From Streptomyces sp. H39-S7 (GTDB taxonomy: Bacteria > Actinomycetota > Actinomycetes > Streptomycetales > Streptomycetaceae): a DNA stretch of 64,000 nucleotides. Shown in pieces: positions 29,363 through 38,719 of this stretch. The notes beneath the pieces were generated by a model that was not told the origin of the DNA, did not search any database, and saw only the letters and a program-made list of their open reading frames with translations. The DNA lies in contig NZ_JAPVLU010000008.1 of assembly GCF_027158205.1 (NCBI RefSeq), forward strand, positions 165,769-229,768, read 5' to 3'. The stretch's first letter is position 1, and each line of letters begins with the position of its first letter. Both the position numbers and the translations under genes were made by a program.

Positions 29363-30335
29363 CCTCAGCCGGTTCCTGCGCTGGGACATCGCGGTCGGCA
29401 TCCTGCTCGTGGCCGTCTTCGCCACCGGAGCCGGCACCACCGAGGGGTTCGCCACCACCGGCAATCTGTCCTTCGCCCTCAACGACATCGTCGAGGTCGC
29501 GATCATCGCGCTGCCGATGACCCTGCTCGTGGTGGCGGGCGAGATCGACCTGTCGGTCGCCTCCATGCTGGGACTGGCCAGCGCGGTCAGCGGCAAGCTG
29601 TGGGAAGCGGGCTGGTCGTTCGAGAGCATCGTCCCGGTGGTCCTGGCCATCGGCGTGCTGGGCGGCCTGCTCAACGGCTGGCTGGTCACCCGGGTCGGAC
29701 TGCCCTCGCTGGCCGTCACCATCGGCACGCTGACGCTCTACCGGGGACTGGCGTCGGTGGCGCTGGGCAGCAACGCGGTCACCGACTTCCCCGAGACGTA
29801 CGCCCGGTGGACCTCGGACACCCACACCGTGCTGGGGTTCCTGCCCTACCCCTTCGCCCTGTTCATCGTCCTGGCGGCCGTCACCGGCGTCGTGCTGCAC
29901 GCCACGGGCTTCGGCCGCTCCCTGTTCGCCACCGGCGCCCAGGAGGAGGCCGCCTACTTCTCCGGTATCCGGGTCAAGCGGCTCAAGCTGCTGCTGTTCG
30001 TCCTCACCGGTCTGCTGTCGGCCTTCGCTGGAATCGTCTTCACCCTGCGCTACGGCAGCGCCCGGGCCGACAACGGCCAGGGCTTCGAGATGCTCGTCAT
30101 CGCCTCCGTGCTGCTGGGCGGCGTCGACTTCGACGGCGGCAAGGGCACGCTCGGCGGCGCCATCGCCGGAGTGCTGCTGATCGGACTGCTCAAGAACCTG
30201 CTCATCCTCAACGACGTCGCCAACGAGGTCCAGGTCATCGTCACCGGACTGCTGCTGGTGGCCTCGGTACTGACCCCGCGGGTGATCGCCGCGGTACTCG
30301 AACGGCGGCACCGGCGCGCAGCCGCGGCTGCCTGA
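29346..30335 (+). CDS. Rhamnose ABC transporter permease 2
   Basis: A 329-residue CUT2 permease that pairs with the previous one to form the membrane channel. Hydrophobic segments begin at WDIAVGILLVAVFATGAG. Family signatures are VVAGEIDLSVASMLGLASAV, GLPSLAVTIGTLTLYRGLAS, the coupling loop SLFATGAQEEAAYFSGI, and LLGGVDFDGGKGTLGGAIAG. Four genes in this order (ATPase, permease, permease, binding protein) are typical of rhizobial and actinobacterial rhamnose uptake loci. Confidence 0.9.
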   Translation: MSTKSDLSRFLRWDIAVGILLVAVFATGAGTTEGFATTGNLSFALNDIVEVAIIALPMTLLVVAGEIDLSVASMLGLASAVSGKLWEAGWSFESIVPVVLAIGVLGGLLNGWLVTRVGLPSLAVTIGTLTLYRGLASVALGSNAVTDFPETYARWTSDTHTVLGFLPYPFALFIVLAAVTGVVLHATGFGRSLFATGAQEEAAYFSGIRVKRLKLLLFVLTGLLSAFAGIVFTLRYGSARADNGQGFEMLVIASVLLGGVDFDGGKGTLGGAIAGVLLIGLLKNLLILNDVANEVQVIVTGLLLVASVLTPRVIAAVLERRHRRAAAAA

Positions 30336-30392
30336 CGGCGTGCACCACCGCACCACCGCCACCTCAAGGAAATCCCGACGAAGGGCTTCGCC

Positions 30393-31478
30393 ATGTCCCT
30401 CCCTACCCCCGTCACGGTGCGCGCGCTCACCGCGGTGACCGCCGTCTGCGCTCTCGCGCTGACCGCGACCGCCTGCGGTGGCACGACGAAGAAGTCCAGC
30501 TCCGACCAGGGTCCCGGCACCGCCTCGACGGCCTCCGCCGACCCGGGCGCCGCGCTCAAGAAGGGGCTGAAGCTCGCGTTCCTGCCCAAGCAGATCAACA
30601 ACCCGTACGAGACCATCGTCGACAACTCCGGCATCGCGACGGCGAAGGAGATCGGCAGCACCGCCAAGGAGGTCGGGCCCTCCGACGCCAGCGCGTCCTC
30701 GCAGGTCTCCTACATCAACACGCTCATCCAGCAGCAGCAGGACGCGATCCTGCTGGCGGCCAACGACCCCAACGCGGTCTGCGGCCCGCTCAAGCAGGCG
30801 ATGGCCAAGGGCATCAAGGTCGTGGCGTACGACTCCGACACCGCCAAGGACTGCCGCCAGCTGTTCATCAACCAGGCGAGCTCCGAGCAGATCGGCCGCA
30901 GCCTGGTGCAGAACCTCGGCAAGCAGCTCAACTACCAGGGCAAGATCGCAGTGCTGTCCGCCACCCAGAACGCCACGAACCAGAACACCTGGATCGAGTT
31001 CATGAAGAAGGAGCTGGCGCTGCCGGCGTACAAGGGGATGGAACTGGTCAAGGTCGCCTACGGGGACGACGACGACCAGAAGTCCTTCCAGCAGACCCAG
31101 GGCCTGCTGCAGGCCTACCCGGACCTGAAGGGCATCATCGCCCCGACCACCGTCGGCATCGCGGCGTCCGCGCGCTACATCAGCTCCTCGTCCTACAAGG
31201 GCAAGGTCGTGGTCAACGGGCTGGGCACCCCCAACCAGATGCGCAAGTACGTCAAGGACGGCACCGTCGCGCAGTTCTCCCTGTGGGACCCCAAGAAGCT
31301 CGGCCGGCTCGCCGCGTACGCCGCGTCCGCGCTCTGCTCCGGCCAGATCACCGGCGCGGAGGGGCAGACGTTCAAGGCCGGTGACCTGGGAACCTTCACC
31401 GTCGGCAAGGACGGCGAGGTCATCCTGGGCAAGCCGACCGTCTTCGACGCATCCAACATCGATGCCTTCGACTTCTGA
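30393..31478 (+). CDS. Rhamnose-binding lipoprotein of the ABC transporter
   Basis: The 361-residue precursor has a lipoprotein signal (ALTAVTAVCALALTATAC, then GG) and a periplasmic-binding-protein type 1 body: LKLAFLPKQINNPYETIVDN, SYINTLIQQQQDAILLAAND, VVAYDSDTAKDC and LKGIIAPTTVGIAASARYIS. It captures the sugar outside the membrane. It follows permease 2 by 57 nt, and a strong hairpin follows it, which would favour higher expression than downstream genes. Confidence 0.92.
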   Translation: MSLPTPVTVRALTAVTAVCALALTATACGGTTKKSSSDQGPGTASTASADPGAALKKGLKLAFLPKQINNPYETIVDNSGIATAKEIGSTAKEVGPSDASASSQVSYINTLIQQQQDAILLAANDPNAVCGPLKQAMAKGIKVVAYDSDTAKDCRQLFINQASSEQIGRSLVQNLGKQLNYQGKIAVLSATQNATNQNTWIEFMKKELALPAYKGMELVKVAYGDDDDQKSFQQTQGLLQAYPDLKGIIAPTTVGIAASARYISSSSYKGKVVVNGLGTPNQMRKYVKDGTVAQFSLWDPKKLGRLAAYAASALCSGQITGAEGQTFKAGDLGTFTVGKDGEVILGKPTVFDASNIDAFDF

Positions 31479-31492
31479 GCGAGCCCCGCACC

Positions 31493-31524
31493 CCGGCCGC
31501 GCCGCCTCCGCGCGGCGCGGCCGG
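31493..31524 (+). terminator. Hairpin after the binding-protein gene
   Basis: A perfect 13-bp GC stem (31493-31505 with 31512-31524) and a 6-nt loop lie 14 nt after the binding-protein stop and before the isomerase-like gene. It probably stabilises or partly terminates the transcript. Confidence 0.65.
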
Positions 31525-31547
31525 CCCCACGAACGGAGACATCCGCC

Positions 31548-32966
31548 ATGACCCGCACCCCCGCCACCGCGCGCAGGCCGAGGATCGGCCTCGTGGCGGG
31601 CGGACTGGGCGCCTACTGGCCCCAGTTCCCCGACCTGCTGCCCCAACTGCGCCGCTCCGCCGCCCGCGTCACCGAGCGCATGCGGGACTTCGACGCGGAC
31701 GTCGTCGACGTCGGCTTCATCTCGGACGCCCAGGAGGGCGCGGCCGCCGCGGAGAAACTGCGCGCCGCCGGATGCGACCTCATCGTCGGATTCCTCACCA
31801 CCTACATGACCGCCACCATGCTGGCGCCGGTGGCCCAGCGCTCGGGCGCTCCGGTCCTGCTGATCAATCTGCAGCCCACCGAGGCGATGGACCACGCCAC
31901 GTTCGGCACCGGCCAGTGGCTCGCCTACTGCGGCGCCTGCCCGCTTCCCGAGATGGCCAACTCCTTCGAACGCGCCGGAGTGCCGTTCCGCTCCGTCTCC
32001 GGCCACCTCGAGGACGAACGGGCCTGGGCCCGCATCGGGCGGTGGATCCGGGCCGCCGGAGTGCGATCGGTGCTCCGCAACGGCCGGCACGGCCTGATGG
32101 GCCACCTCTACCCGGGCATGTACGACGTCTCGACCGACCTGGCCATGGTCTCCGGCAACCTGGGCGGCCATGTGGAGGTGCTGGAGTTCGACGACCTGCG
32201 GGTGCGGGTGGAGGCCGTCACCGACGCCGAGGTCACCGGGAAACTCGCCGAGGCCCGTGCGACCTTCGCGTTCGACGACTCCGTCGTCGCGGACGACGTG
32301 GAGTGGGCGGCCCGGGTATCGGTCGGCCTGGACCGGCTGGTGGCCGACTTCGACCTCGACAGCCTCGCCTACTACCACCGGGGTCTGGACGGCGAGGTCC
32401 ACGAGCGGCTGGGCGCCGGCATGATCCTCGGCGCGTCCCTGCTCACCGCCCGGGGCGTACCGATGGCCGGCGAGTACGAGCTGCGTACGTCGCTGGCGAT
32501 GCTGATCGCCGACCGGCTCGGCGCCGGCGGTTCCTTCACCGAGCTGCAAGCGCTCAACTTCCGGGACGGCGTGGTGGAGATGGGTCACGACGGGCCCGCC
32601 CACCTCGGCATCAGCCAGGACCGGCCGCTCCTGCGCGGCCTCGGCGTCTTCCACGGCAAACGCGGTTGGGGCGTCTCCGTCGAGTTCGACGTGCGGCACG
32701 GGCCGGTCACCCTGGTGGGTCTCGGCCAGACCCGCGACGGTCGCTACCAGCTGGTCGCCTCGCAGGGCGAGGTGGTCGGCGGGCCCCTGCTGAGGATCGG
32801 CAACACCACGTCCCGGGTGGACTTCGGCACCGACCCCGGCGAGTGGACCGACGCCTGGAGTGCCTCGGGCGTCGCCCACCACTGGGCACTGGCCACCGGT
32901 CACATCGTGCCCGACCTGCGGGCGGTGGCCGATCTCACGGGCCTGGAACTGGTCGAGGTCTCTTGA
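31548..32966 (+). CDS. L-arabinose/L-fucose isomerase-family protein
   Basis: The 472-residue protein has the AraA/FucI-like layout: RIGLVAGGLGAYWPQFPDLL at the start, ISDAQEGAAAAEKLRAAGCD with DLIVGFLTTYMTATMLAPV, LGGHVEVLEFDDLRVRVEAV, a middle with LGAGMILGASLLTARGVPMA, and a C-terminal metal/substrate half with ELRTSLAMLIADRLG and FGTDPGEWTDAW. It is not the rhamnose isomerase encoded elsewhere in the locus. It could be a second ketol isomerase widening the sugar range, or have another role. It follows the binding-protein gene by 69 nt. Confidence 0.8.
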   Translation: MTRTPATARRPRIGLVAGGLGAYWPQFPDLLPQLRRSAARVTERMRDFDADVVDVGFISDAQEGAAAAEKLRAAGCDLIVGFLTTYMTATMLAPVAQRSGAPVLLINLQPTEAMDHATFGTGQWLAYCGACPLPEMANSFERAGVPFRSVSGHLEDERAWARIGRWIRAAGVRSVLRNGRHGLMGHLYPGMYDVSTDLAMVSGNLGGHVEVLEFDDLRVRVEAVTDAEVTGKLAEARATFAFDDSVVADDVEWAARVSVGLDRLVADFDLDSLAYYHRGLDGEVHERLGAGMILGASLLTARGVPMAGEYELRTSLAMLIADRLGAGGSFTELQALNFRDGVVEMGHDGPAHLGISQDRPLLRGLGVFHGKRGWGVSVEFDVRHGPVTLVGLGQTRDGRYQLVASQGEVVGGPLLRIGNTTSRVDFGTDPGEWTDAWSASGVAHHWALATGHIVPDLRAVADLTGLELVEVS

Positions 32967-33046
32967 GCGGGGACCGGTCGCCCTCCCGCGGCGCGGACGG
33001 CACCGGCGGACCCGACCGGTTTCCCGGCGGCACGCCGGGAAACCGC

Positions 33047-34078
33047 GTGAAGCGCAGCACGGTCGGCATCAAGGACGTCGCCGAGCAGGCGGGCGTCTCG
33101 CTCGGCACGGTCTCGAACGTCCTCAACCGCCCCGCCACGGTGGCGGAGCCCACCAGGCGACGGGTGCTCGCGGTCATCGAGCGGCTCGGGTACGTCCGCA
33201 GTGAGACGGCCCGCCAGTTGCGGGCCGGCCGCAGCAGGATGCTCGCCCTGCTGGTCCTGGATCTGGCCAACCCCTTCTTCGCGGAGCTGGCCCGGGGAGC
33301 CCAGCAGGCCGCCCGCGAGGCGGGGCTGGCCGTCATGGTGTGCACCAGTGCGGGCGACCCCTCGCAGGAGGCCGCGTACCTGGGCATGTTCGCCGAGCAG
33401 CGGGTGCGCGGTGTGCTGATCACTCCGACCGACGCCACCCGCGACCATCTGCGGGCGCTGCGGAGCCGGGGCATATCCTTCGTCGTCGCCGACCGGGCCT
33501 GGTCCGGCGCCGAGGCCTGCTCGGTCTCCGTCGACGACGTGGCCGGCGGCAGGCTCGCCGTGCGGCACCTGCTCGCCTCGGGCCACCGGCGCATCGCGTA
33601 CGTCAGCGGTTCCCCGCACCTGGCCCAGTCCCGTGACCGGCACCAAGGCGCACTGGATGCCTTCGACGAGGCGCGGGTCGCCCGGCACTCCCTCACGGTC
33701 CTCGAGTCGCGGCGGTTCGACGTCGCCTCCGGGCGGGAGGCAGGGGCCCGTCTGCTGGCCGCCGCAGACCGCCCGACCGCTGTGTTCTGCGCGAACGACC
33801 TGCTGGCCCTGGGCGTGCTGCAGACGCTGTTCGCGGCCGGAATCCGGGTTCCGGACGACATCGCGCTCGTCGGATACGACGACATCGAGTTCGCGGCGGG
33901 CGCCGCCGTCCCGCTCACCTCGGTGCGCCAGCCCTCGTTCCGCATCGGCCGCACCGCCGCGGAACTGCTGATCGAGGAGACGGCCGGGCGCCCCGGCGCA
34001 CACGAGCACCGGGAGATCGTGTTCCAGCCGGAGCTGGTCGTCAGAACGTCCTCACTGGGCGCTCGCGCCGGAGGCTGA
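33047..34078 (+). CDS. LacI-family transcriptional regulator 1 of the rhamnose locus
   Basis: The 343-residue protein has a LacI helix-turn-helix at residues ~6-50 (GIKDVAEQAGVSLGTVSNVL, then NRPATVAEPTRRRVLAVIE) and the hinge with RQLRAGRSRMLALLVLDLAN. A sugar-binding core follows with ISFVVADRAWSGAEACSVSV, RPTAVFCANDLLALGVLQTL and VGYDDIEFAAGAAVPLTSVR. GTG 33047 is chosen by analogy with its downstream paralogue. A TTG at 32963, overlapping the previous stop, would add 28 residues. It is the natural candidate to bind the TGAAWC-type operators at 26599-26766. Confidence 0.88.
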   Translation: MKRSTVGIKDVAEQAGVSLGTVSNVLNRPATVAEPTRRRVLAVIERLGYVRSETARQLRAGRSRMLALLVLDLANPFFAELARGAQQAAREAGLAVMVCTSAGDPSQEAAYLGMFAEQRVRGVLITPTDATRDHLRALRSRGISFVVADRAWSGAEACSVSVDDVAGGRLAVRHLLASGHRRIAYVSGSPHLAQSRDRHQGALDAFDEARVARHSLTVLESRRFDVASGREAGARLLAAADRPTAVFCANDLLALGVLQTLFAAGIRVPDDIALVGYDDIEFAAGAAVPLTSVRQPSFRIGRTAAELLIEETAGRPGAHEHREIVFQPELVVRTSSLGARAGG

Positions 34079-34136
34079 TGTGCGTAGCATGAGACCGCGG
34101 CCGCTGAGAGCCGCGGGAGACGGTGGTTCGGAGCAC

Positions 34137-35192
34137 GTGGCGCGCATGATGGGCATCAAGGACGTCGCACGGCAGGCCGGGGTCTCCGTGGGCACCGTGT
34201 CGAACGTGATCAACCGGCCGGACATGGTCTCCGAGCAGACCCGCGTCCGGGTGCTCGAGGTCATAGACCAACTCGGTTACGTGCGCAGCGAGTCGGCCCG
34301 TCAGCTGCGTGCCGGCCACAGCCGGATCATCGCCCTGCTCGTGCTGGACATGGCCAACCCCTTCTTCGTCGACGTCGCGTCGGGCGCCGAGCGCGCCGCC
34401 CGTGAGGCGGGACTGGGAGTGATGCTCTGCAACAGCGCCGGCAGTGCGACCGAGGAGGCCGAGTACCTGGGTCTGTTCGCCGAGCACCGGGTGCGCGGCG
34501 TGCTCGTCACGCCCGCTGACACCACAGGGCGCAACCTCGACTCGTTCCGTCGCCATGACATCCCCTTCGTCTTCGTCGACCGGGTGGTGCCCAGCGCGTC
34601 GGCGTGCTCGGTGTCGGTCGACGACATCGCCGGCGGGCGGCTGGCCGCGGGCCACCTCCTGGACCAGGGGCACCGGCGGCTGGTCTACGTCAGCGGCCCC
34701 ATGCACCTGACCCAGTGCCGGGACCGGCGGACCGGGGCGCTCGAGGCGCTGGCCGCGGCGGGGCTGCCCCCGGAGGCGCTGTCCCACATCGAGACGGACC
34801 GGCTGGACGTGGGCGCGGGGCGGGACGCGGGCGCCCGGTTGCTGGGCATGGCCGGCCGGCCCACCGCAGTGTTCTGCGCGAACGACCTGCTCGCGCTGGG
34901 CGTCCTGCAGGCGCTGTACGCGGCGGGGGTCGCCGTGCCGCAGGAGCTCGCGCTGGTCGGCTATGACGACATCGAGTTCGCGGCGGCGGCCGCGGTCCCG
35001 CTGACCTCGGTGCGCCAGCCCGCCCACCGCATGGGCCGGACCGCCGCCGAGCTGCTCATCGCGGAGACCGGCGACCACGCCGACGAGCACCGCCACCAGC
35101 AGATCGTGCTGCAGCCGGAACTGGTCGTCCGGGGCTCCACGCTCGGCAGGCAGCGCCCCGCCGCCGGCGCCGCCGATGCGGCTTCCGCGTAG
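34137..35192 (+). CDS. LacI-family transcriptional regulator 2, tandem paralogue
   Basis: A 351-residue LacI repressor closely related to the preceding gene along its whole length: MGIKDVARQAGVSVGTVSNV, SARQLRAGHSRIIALLVLDM, VSVDDIAGGRLAAGHLLDQG, RPTAVFCANDLLALGVLQAL and VGYDDIEFAAAAAVPLTSVR. The recognition helix (VSVGTVSNVINRP) is nearly identical to that of regulator 1, so the two may bind overlapping operator sets. GTG 34137 is used (GGAG three bases before); ATG 34146 is an alternative. It lies 58 nt after regulator 1. Confidence 0.88.
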   Translation: MARMMGIKDVARQAGVSVGTVSNVINRPDMVSEQTRVRVLEVIDQLGYVRSESARQLRAGHSRIIALLVLDMANPFFVDVASGAERAAREAGLGVMLCNSAGSATEEAEYLGLFAEHRVRGVLVTPADTTGRNLDSFRRHDIPFVFVDRVVPSASACSVSVDDIAGGRLAAGHLLDQGHRRLVYVSGPMHLTQCRDRRTGALEALAAAGLPPEALSHIETDRLDVGAGRDAGARLLGMAGRPTAVFCANDLLALGVLQALYAAGVAVPQELALVGYDDIEFAAAAAVPLTSVRQPAHRMGRTAAELLIAETGDHADEHRHQQIVLQPELVVRGSTLGRQRPAAGAADAASA

Positions 35193-35270
35193 CCACACCC
35201 GTGGGAGGGGGGTCTGACAGACCTACCCTGGGGTGCCCGAAAGCGCTCCGACCGCGTCAATACTTGAGTC

Positions 35271-36194
35271 ATGGGCCTGGACCACAATGTCGAACTGGGT
35301 GAGTTCCTCCGCTCCCGCAGGGCCCGGCTGGGCCCCGGGGACGCGGGGGTCGCCGTCAATGGATCCGCGCGCCGTGTACCCGGCCTGCGCCGGGAGGAGC
35401 TGGCCCGGCTGGCCGGAGTCAGCACCGACTACTACGCGCGACTGGAGCAGGGACGGCACCGCAACGTCTCCGCGAGCGTCCTGGACTCCGTCTCCCGCGC
35501 CCTGCGGCTCAACGAGGTGGAGCACCTCTACCTGATACAGCTCGCCCGGCCGCAGCCGCGCGCCGCACGGCGTCCGGCGGCCCGCCCCCAGCGGGTGCGG
35601 CCGGGGCTGCACCGGATGCTGGAGACGCTGGACGGAATGACGCCGGCCTTCATCGTCGGTCGCGGCATGCAGGTGCTGGCCAGCAACCGGCTGGCCCGCT
35701 CGCTGATCACCGATTTCGAGGCGTTGCCGCACCGGGAGCGGAATCTGGCCCGGTTCATCTTCCTCGACGAGTCCGCCCGGCAGCTGTACCCGGACTGGGC
35801 GCAGATCGCCGCGGAGACCGCCGCGGTGCTGCGGCTCGACGCGGGGCGCAACTGCGAGGACCGGACCTTCTGCGAACTGATCGGGGAGCTGGCGGTCAAG
35901 AGCGAGGAGTTCCGGACGGCGTGGGCGGCGCACGACGTGAGCCGCCGCTCCCACGGGACCAAGCGCTACCGCCACCCCCAGGTCGGGGAGATCACCGTCG
36001 CGTACGAGGCCCTCTCCCCGCCGGGCGACGCGGATCAGACCCTCTTCGTCTACACCACCGAGTCGGGGTCGCCCTCCGAGACCGCGCTGCAGTTGCTGGC
36101 CAACCTCACCGCGCCCCTGACCTCACCGAATCCGGCCGCGCCACGGCCGACACTTGCCGATCCCGACGATTTTCTGGAGATCCACGCACGATGA
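35271..36194 (+). CDS. XRE-family regulator with MmyB-like ligand domain
   Basis: The 307-residue protein has an N-terminal helix-turn-helix of XRE type ([34 protein letters not shown] and [20 protein letters not shown]) and a C-terminal MmyB-like domain ([20 protein letters not shown], then [40 protein letters not shown]). Such regulators often control a neighbouring oxidoreductase. Here the alcohol dehydrogenase ATG overlaps its stop (ATGA), so the two are co-translated. The ligand is unknown. Confidence 0.9.
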   Translation: MGLDHNVELGEFLRSRRARLGPGDAGVAVNGSARRVPGLRREELARLAGVSTDYYARLEQGRHRNVSASVLDSVSRALRLNEVEHLYLIQLARPQPRAARRPAARPQRVRPGLHRMLETLDGMTPAFIVGRGMQVLASNRLARSLITDFEALPHRERNLARFIFLDESARQLYPDWAQIAAETAAVLRLDAGRNCEDRTFCELIGELAVKSEEFRTAWAAHDVSRRSHGTKRYRHPQVGEITVAYEALSPPGDADQTLFVYTTESGSPSETALQLLANLTAPLTSPNPAAPRPTLADPDDFLEIHAR

Positions 36195-37234
36195 CGACCA
36201 CCGTTACCGCATACGCCGCCCCTTCCGCCAAGGCTCCGCTGGAGCGCACCACCATCCCCCGGCGCGCTGTGCGTGAGCACGACGTGCTGATCGACATCAA
36301 GTTCGCCGGCATCTGCCACTCCGACATCCACCAGGTCCGCGACGAGTGGGGCGGCGCGCAGTTCCCGATGGTGCCGGGCCACGAGATCGCCGGCATCGTC
36401 ACCGAGGTCGGCCCCGGTGTCACCAAGTACGCCGTCGGCGACCGGGTCGGCGTGGGCTGCTTCGTCGACTCCTGCCGCGAGTGTGAGAACTGCCTGGCCG
36501 GTGACGAGCAGTACTGCCTGAAGGGCGGCACCGGCACCTACAACGCCACCGGACGCGACGGCGAGCCCACCTATGGCGGCTACAGCACCCACGTCGTCGT
36601 GGACGAGCACTTCGTCCTGGGCATCCCGGAGGGCCTCGGGCTCGACGTCGCGGCGCCGCTGCTGTGCGCCGGGATCACCCTGTACTCGCCGCTGAAGCAC
36701 TGGAACGCCGGCCCCGGCAAGAAGGTCGCGATCGTCGGTATGGGCGGCCTCGGCCACATGGGCGTCAAGATCGCGGCTGCCCTGGGCGCCGAGGTCACCG
36801 TGCTCAGCCAGAGCCTGCGCAAGCAGGACGACGCCAAGCGGTTCGGCGCCGACCACTACTACGCCACCAGCGACGAGGCCACGTTCCAGCAGCTGGCCGG
36901 GCACTTCGACCTGATCGTGAACACCGTCTCGGCCAACCTGGACCTGGACTCCTACCTCTCGCTGCTGCGGGTGGACGGCACCCTGGTCAACGTGGGCGCA
37001 CCCGAGCACCCCGTCTCGCTGAACGTGTTCTCGCTGATCGGGGGCCGGCGCAGCCTGGCCGGCTCGATGATCGGCGGCATTCGCGAGACCCAGGAGATGC
37101 TGGACTTCTGCGCCGAGCACAACCTGGGCGCCGAGATCGAGCTGATCTCCGCCGACCAGATCAACGAGGCGTACGACCGCGTCGTCACCAGTGACGTCCG
37201 GTACCGCTTCGTCATCGACACGGCCACCATCTGA
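36191..37234 (+). CDS. Zinc-dependent NAD(P) alcohol dehydrogenase
   Basis: A 347-residue medium-chain dehydrogenase. Catalytic zinc ligands are in [17 protein letters not shown] and [10 protein letters not shown]. The structural zinc set is [15 protein letters not shown]. The cofactor motif is [20 protein letters not shown]. The sequence style is that of the YahK/cinnamyl-alcohol-dehydrogenase branch, which usually uses NADPH and reduces broad aldehydes. Its start overlaps the XRE regulator stop. A strong hairpin follows. Confidence 0.92.
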   Translation: MTTTVTAYAAPSAKAPLERTTIPRRAVREHDVLIDIKFAGICHSDIHQVRDEWGGAQFPMVPGHEIAGIVTEVGPGVTKYAVGDRVGVGCFVDSCRECENCLAGDEQYCLKGGTGTYNATGRDGEPTYGGYSTHVVVDEHFVLGIPEGLGLDVAAPLLCAGITLYSPLKHWNAGPGKKVAIVGMGGLGHMGVKIAAALGAEVTVLSQSLRKQDDAKRFGADHYYATSDEATFQQLAGHFDLIVNTVSANLDLDSYLSLLRVDGTLVNVGAPEHPVSLNVFSLIGGRRSLAGSMIGGIRETQEMLDFCAEHNLGAEIELISADQINEAYDRVVTSDVRYRFVIDTATI

Positions 37235-37255
37235 CGGCAGCCCCCCAGCCGTCCA

Positions 37256-37294
37256 AAGGCCCTGCCCTCCCGCGGAAGCGGGGGGCAGGGCCTT
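37256..37294. terminator. Bidirectional hairpin terminator
   Basis: A perfect 12-bp stem, AAGGCCCTGCCC with its complement (37256-37267 and 37283-37294), separates the convergent alcohol dehydrogenase and MFS genes. Confidence 0.8.
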
Positions 37295-37323
37295 CGTCGT
37301 CGGTCCTTCGGTGTCGTCCCCGG

Positions 37324-38625
37324 TCAGCGCCGCGCGTACTCCCGCTCCTGGACGGGGGCCTTCCGCAGCGCGGGGCCTCCGCCGCTCACCACGATCGACT
37401 GCTGCGGCGTCGCCCGGCGCGGTACGGCCAATCCGAGCAGCGCGACCGCCCCGAGGGCCATCACGGCGATGCCGTACTCCCGCGTCGTCGGCAGCAGTCC
37501 CCCGCCGTGCACGACCAGGTAGCCGCCGATCACCGCGGGCAGGCCCATGGCCAGGTAGGACAGGACGTAGATGGTGGACAGCAGCCCGGAGCGCTCGTGC
37601 GGTGCGGCCAGCGGGACGATGGTGCGGATCGCGCCCTGGAAGCCGCCGCCGAAGCCGACGCCCGCGATGACCGTTCCGGTGAAGAAGGCGGCCGCCGAGT
37701 TGTGGTCGACCGCGACCAGGGTGACGCCGACGCCCACGATGAGGGCGACGGTGCCGAGCAGCATCACCCGGCCCGGGGCGGCGTTGCGGAGCAGCAGCAC
37801 GGACACCGCACCGCCGCCGGCGAGGGTGAACAGCGCCAGGCCGCCGAGCAGCAGGGAGTCGGAGCCGACCACGCCGCGGACGACCGCCGGGATGACGGAG
37901 CCGTAGAGGCCGGCCAGCGCCCAGACCGCGACCAGCACGGGGGCGGCCACCAGCAGCGGTCCGCGGGCCGCCTTCGGGACGCCGAAGCGGGGGCGCAGCG
38001 AGGCGAGCGCGCCCGGCTTGGGTGCGGAGGTCTCCCGCATCAGGGCGACGCCGGCGCCCTGCAGGACGAACACGGCGAGCAGGGCCAGGTAGACGAGGTG
38101 GGTGGGTTCGGGCAGGAACTGGACCAGCAGACCGGAGGCCAGGGCCCCGGTGGCGGTGCCGGTCATGGGGGCGATCGCGTTGGCGAGGGTGCCCTTGGCC
38201 TTGTCGAGGTCGAGCATGCCCGCGCCGACGGCGCCGACGGCCGCGCCGGTCGACAGGCCCTGGACGACCCGGGCGATCATGAGCTCGGGGACCCCGCCCG
38301 CGGTGGTGAGTACGACCATCGCGACGCCCTGCAGCGCGAGTGCCACGAGCAGGACCGGGCGGCGTCCGATGTGGTCCGAGAGCGACCCGACGGTGAGCAG
38401 TGCGGCGAGCACGGCGAGGGCGTAGATGCCGAAGACCATGGTCGTGGTGATCGGCGAGAAGCCCCATTCCCCCTGGTAGACGGTGTAGAGGGGGGTCGGG
38501 GCGCTGGAGGCGGCGAGGAAGGCCACCACGATCGACGCCTGGAGGTAGAACGCGGCGCGGGGGCCGAGCCGCCGGCCTCGGCGGACGGCGGGGCCGGTCA
38601 CGGGGAACGTCGGCGGCAGGGACAT
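37324..38625 (-). CDS. MFS transporter, probable drug efflux pump
   Basis: The 433-residue protein has about twelve hydrophobic segments and the MFS motif A, GSLSDHIGRRPVLLVALALQ, after helix 2. RVVQGLSTGAAVGAVGAGML is the helix-4 motif B region. The divergent TetR gene and the shared operator palindromes indicate a ligand-induced exporter. The substrate is unknown. Confidence 0.88.
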   Translation of the reverse strand: MSLPPTFPVTGPAVRRGRRLGPRAAFYLQASIVVAFLAASSAPTPLYTVYQGEWGFSPITTTMVFGIYALAVLAALLTVGSLSDHIGRRPVLLVALALQGVAMVVLTTAGGVPELMIARVVQGLSTGAAVGAVGAGMLDLDKAKGTLANAIAPMTGTATGALASGLLVQFLPEPTHLVYLALLAVFVLQGAGVALMRETSAPKPGALASLRPRFGVPKAARGPLLVAAPVLVAVWALAGLYGSVIPAVVRGVVGSDSLLLGGLALFTLAGGGAVSVLLLRNAAPGRVMLLGTVALIVGVGVTLVAVDHNSAAAFFTGTVIAGVGFGGGFQGAIRTIVPLAAPHERSGLLSTIYVLSYLAMGLPAVIGGYLVVHGGGLLPTTREYGIAVMALGAVALLGLAVPRRATPQQSIVVSGGGPALRKAPVQEREYARR

Positions 38626-38661
38626 CGAGGACTTCTTTCGCCTAGCGGGCGCCAGTCCGAT

Positions 38662-38706
38662 CAGACCGGTCTGTCTAGTTGCCGTTACGGTAGACAGACC
38701 GGTCTG
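38662..38706. promoter_or_regulatory. TetR operator: perfect 16-bp inverted repeat between MFS and TetR genes
   Basis: CAGACCGGTCTGTCTA (38662-38677) and its exact reverse complement (38691-38706) flank 13 bp. Each arm itself contains the perfect 12-bp palindrome CAGACCGGTCTG, so two operator dimers are likely. The site spans the divergent control region and ends 14 bp before the TetR ATG. Confidence 0.85.
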
Positions 38707-38719
38707 GTACTGTCAAGTC

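Noticed and set aside
29283..32903. Very long minus-strand open frame antisense to the rhamnose transporter genes
   Set aside because: Composition is that of an antisense shadow in high-GC DNA (Gly, Arg, Asp, Val runs without domain pattern), and the plus strand carries unmistakable permease, binding-protein and isomerase genes.
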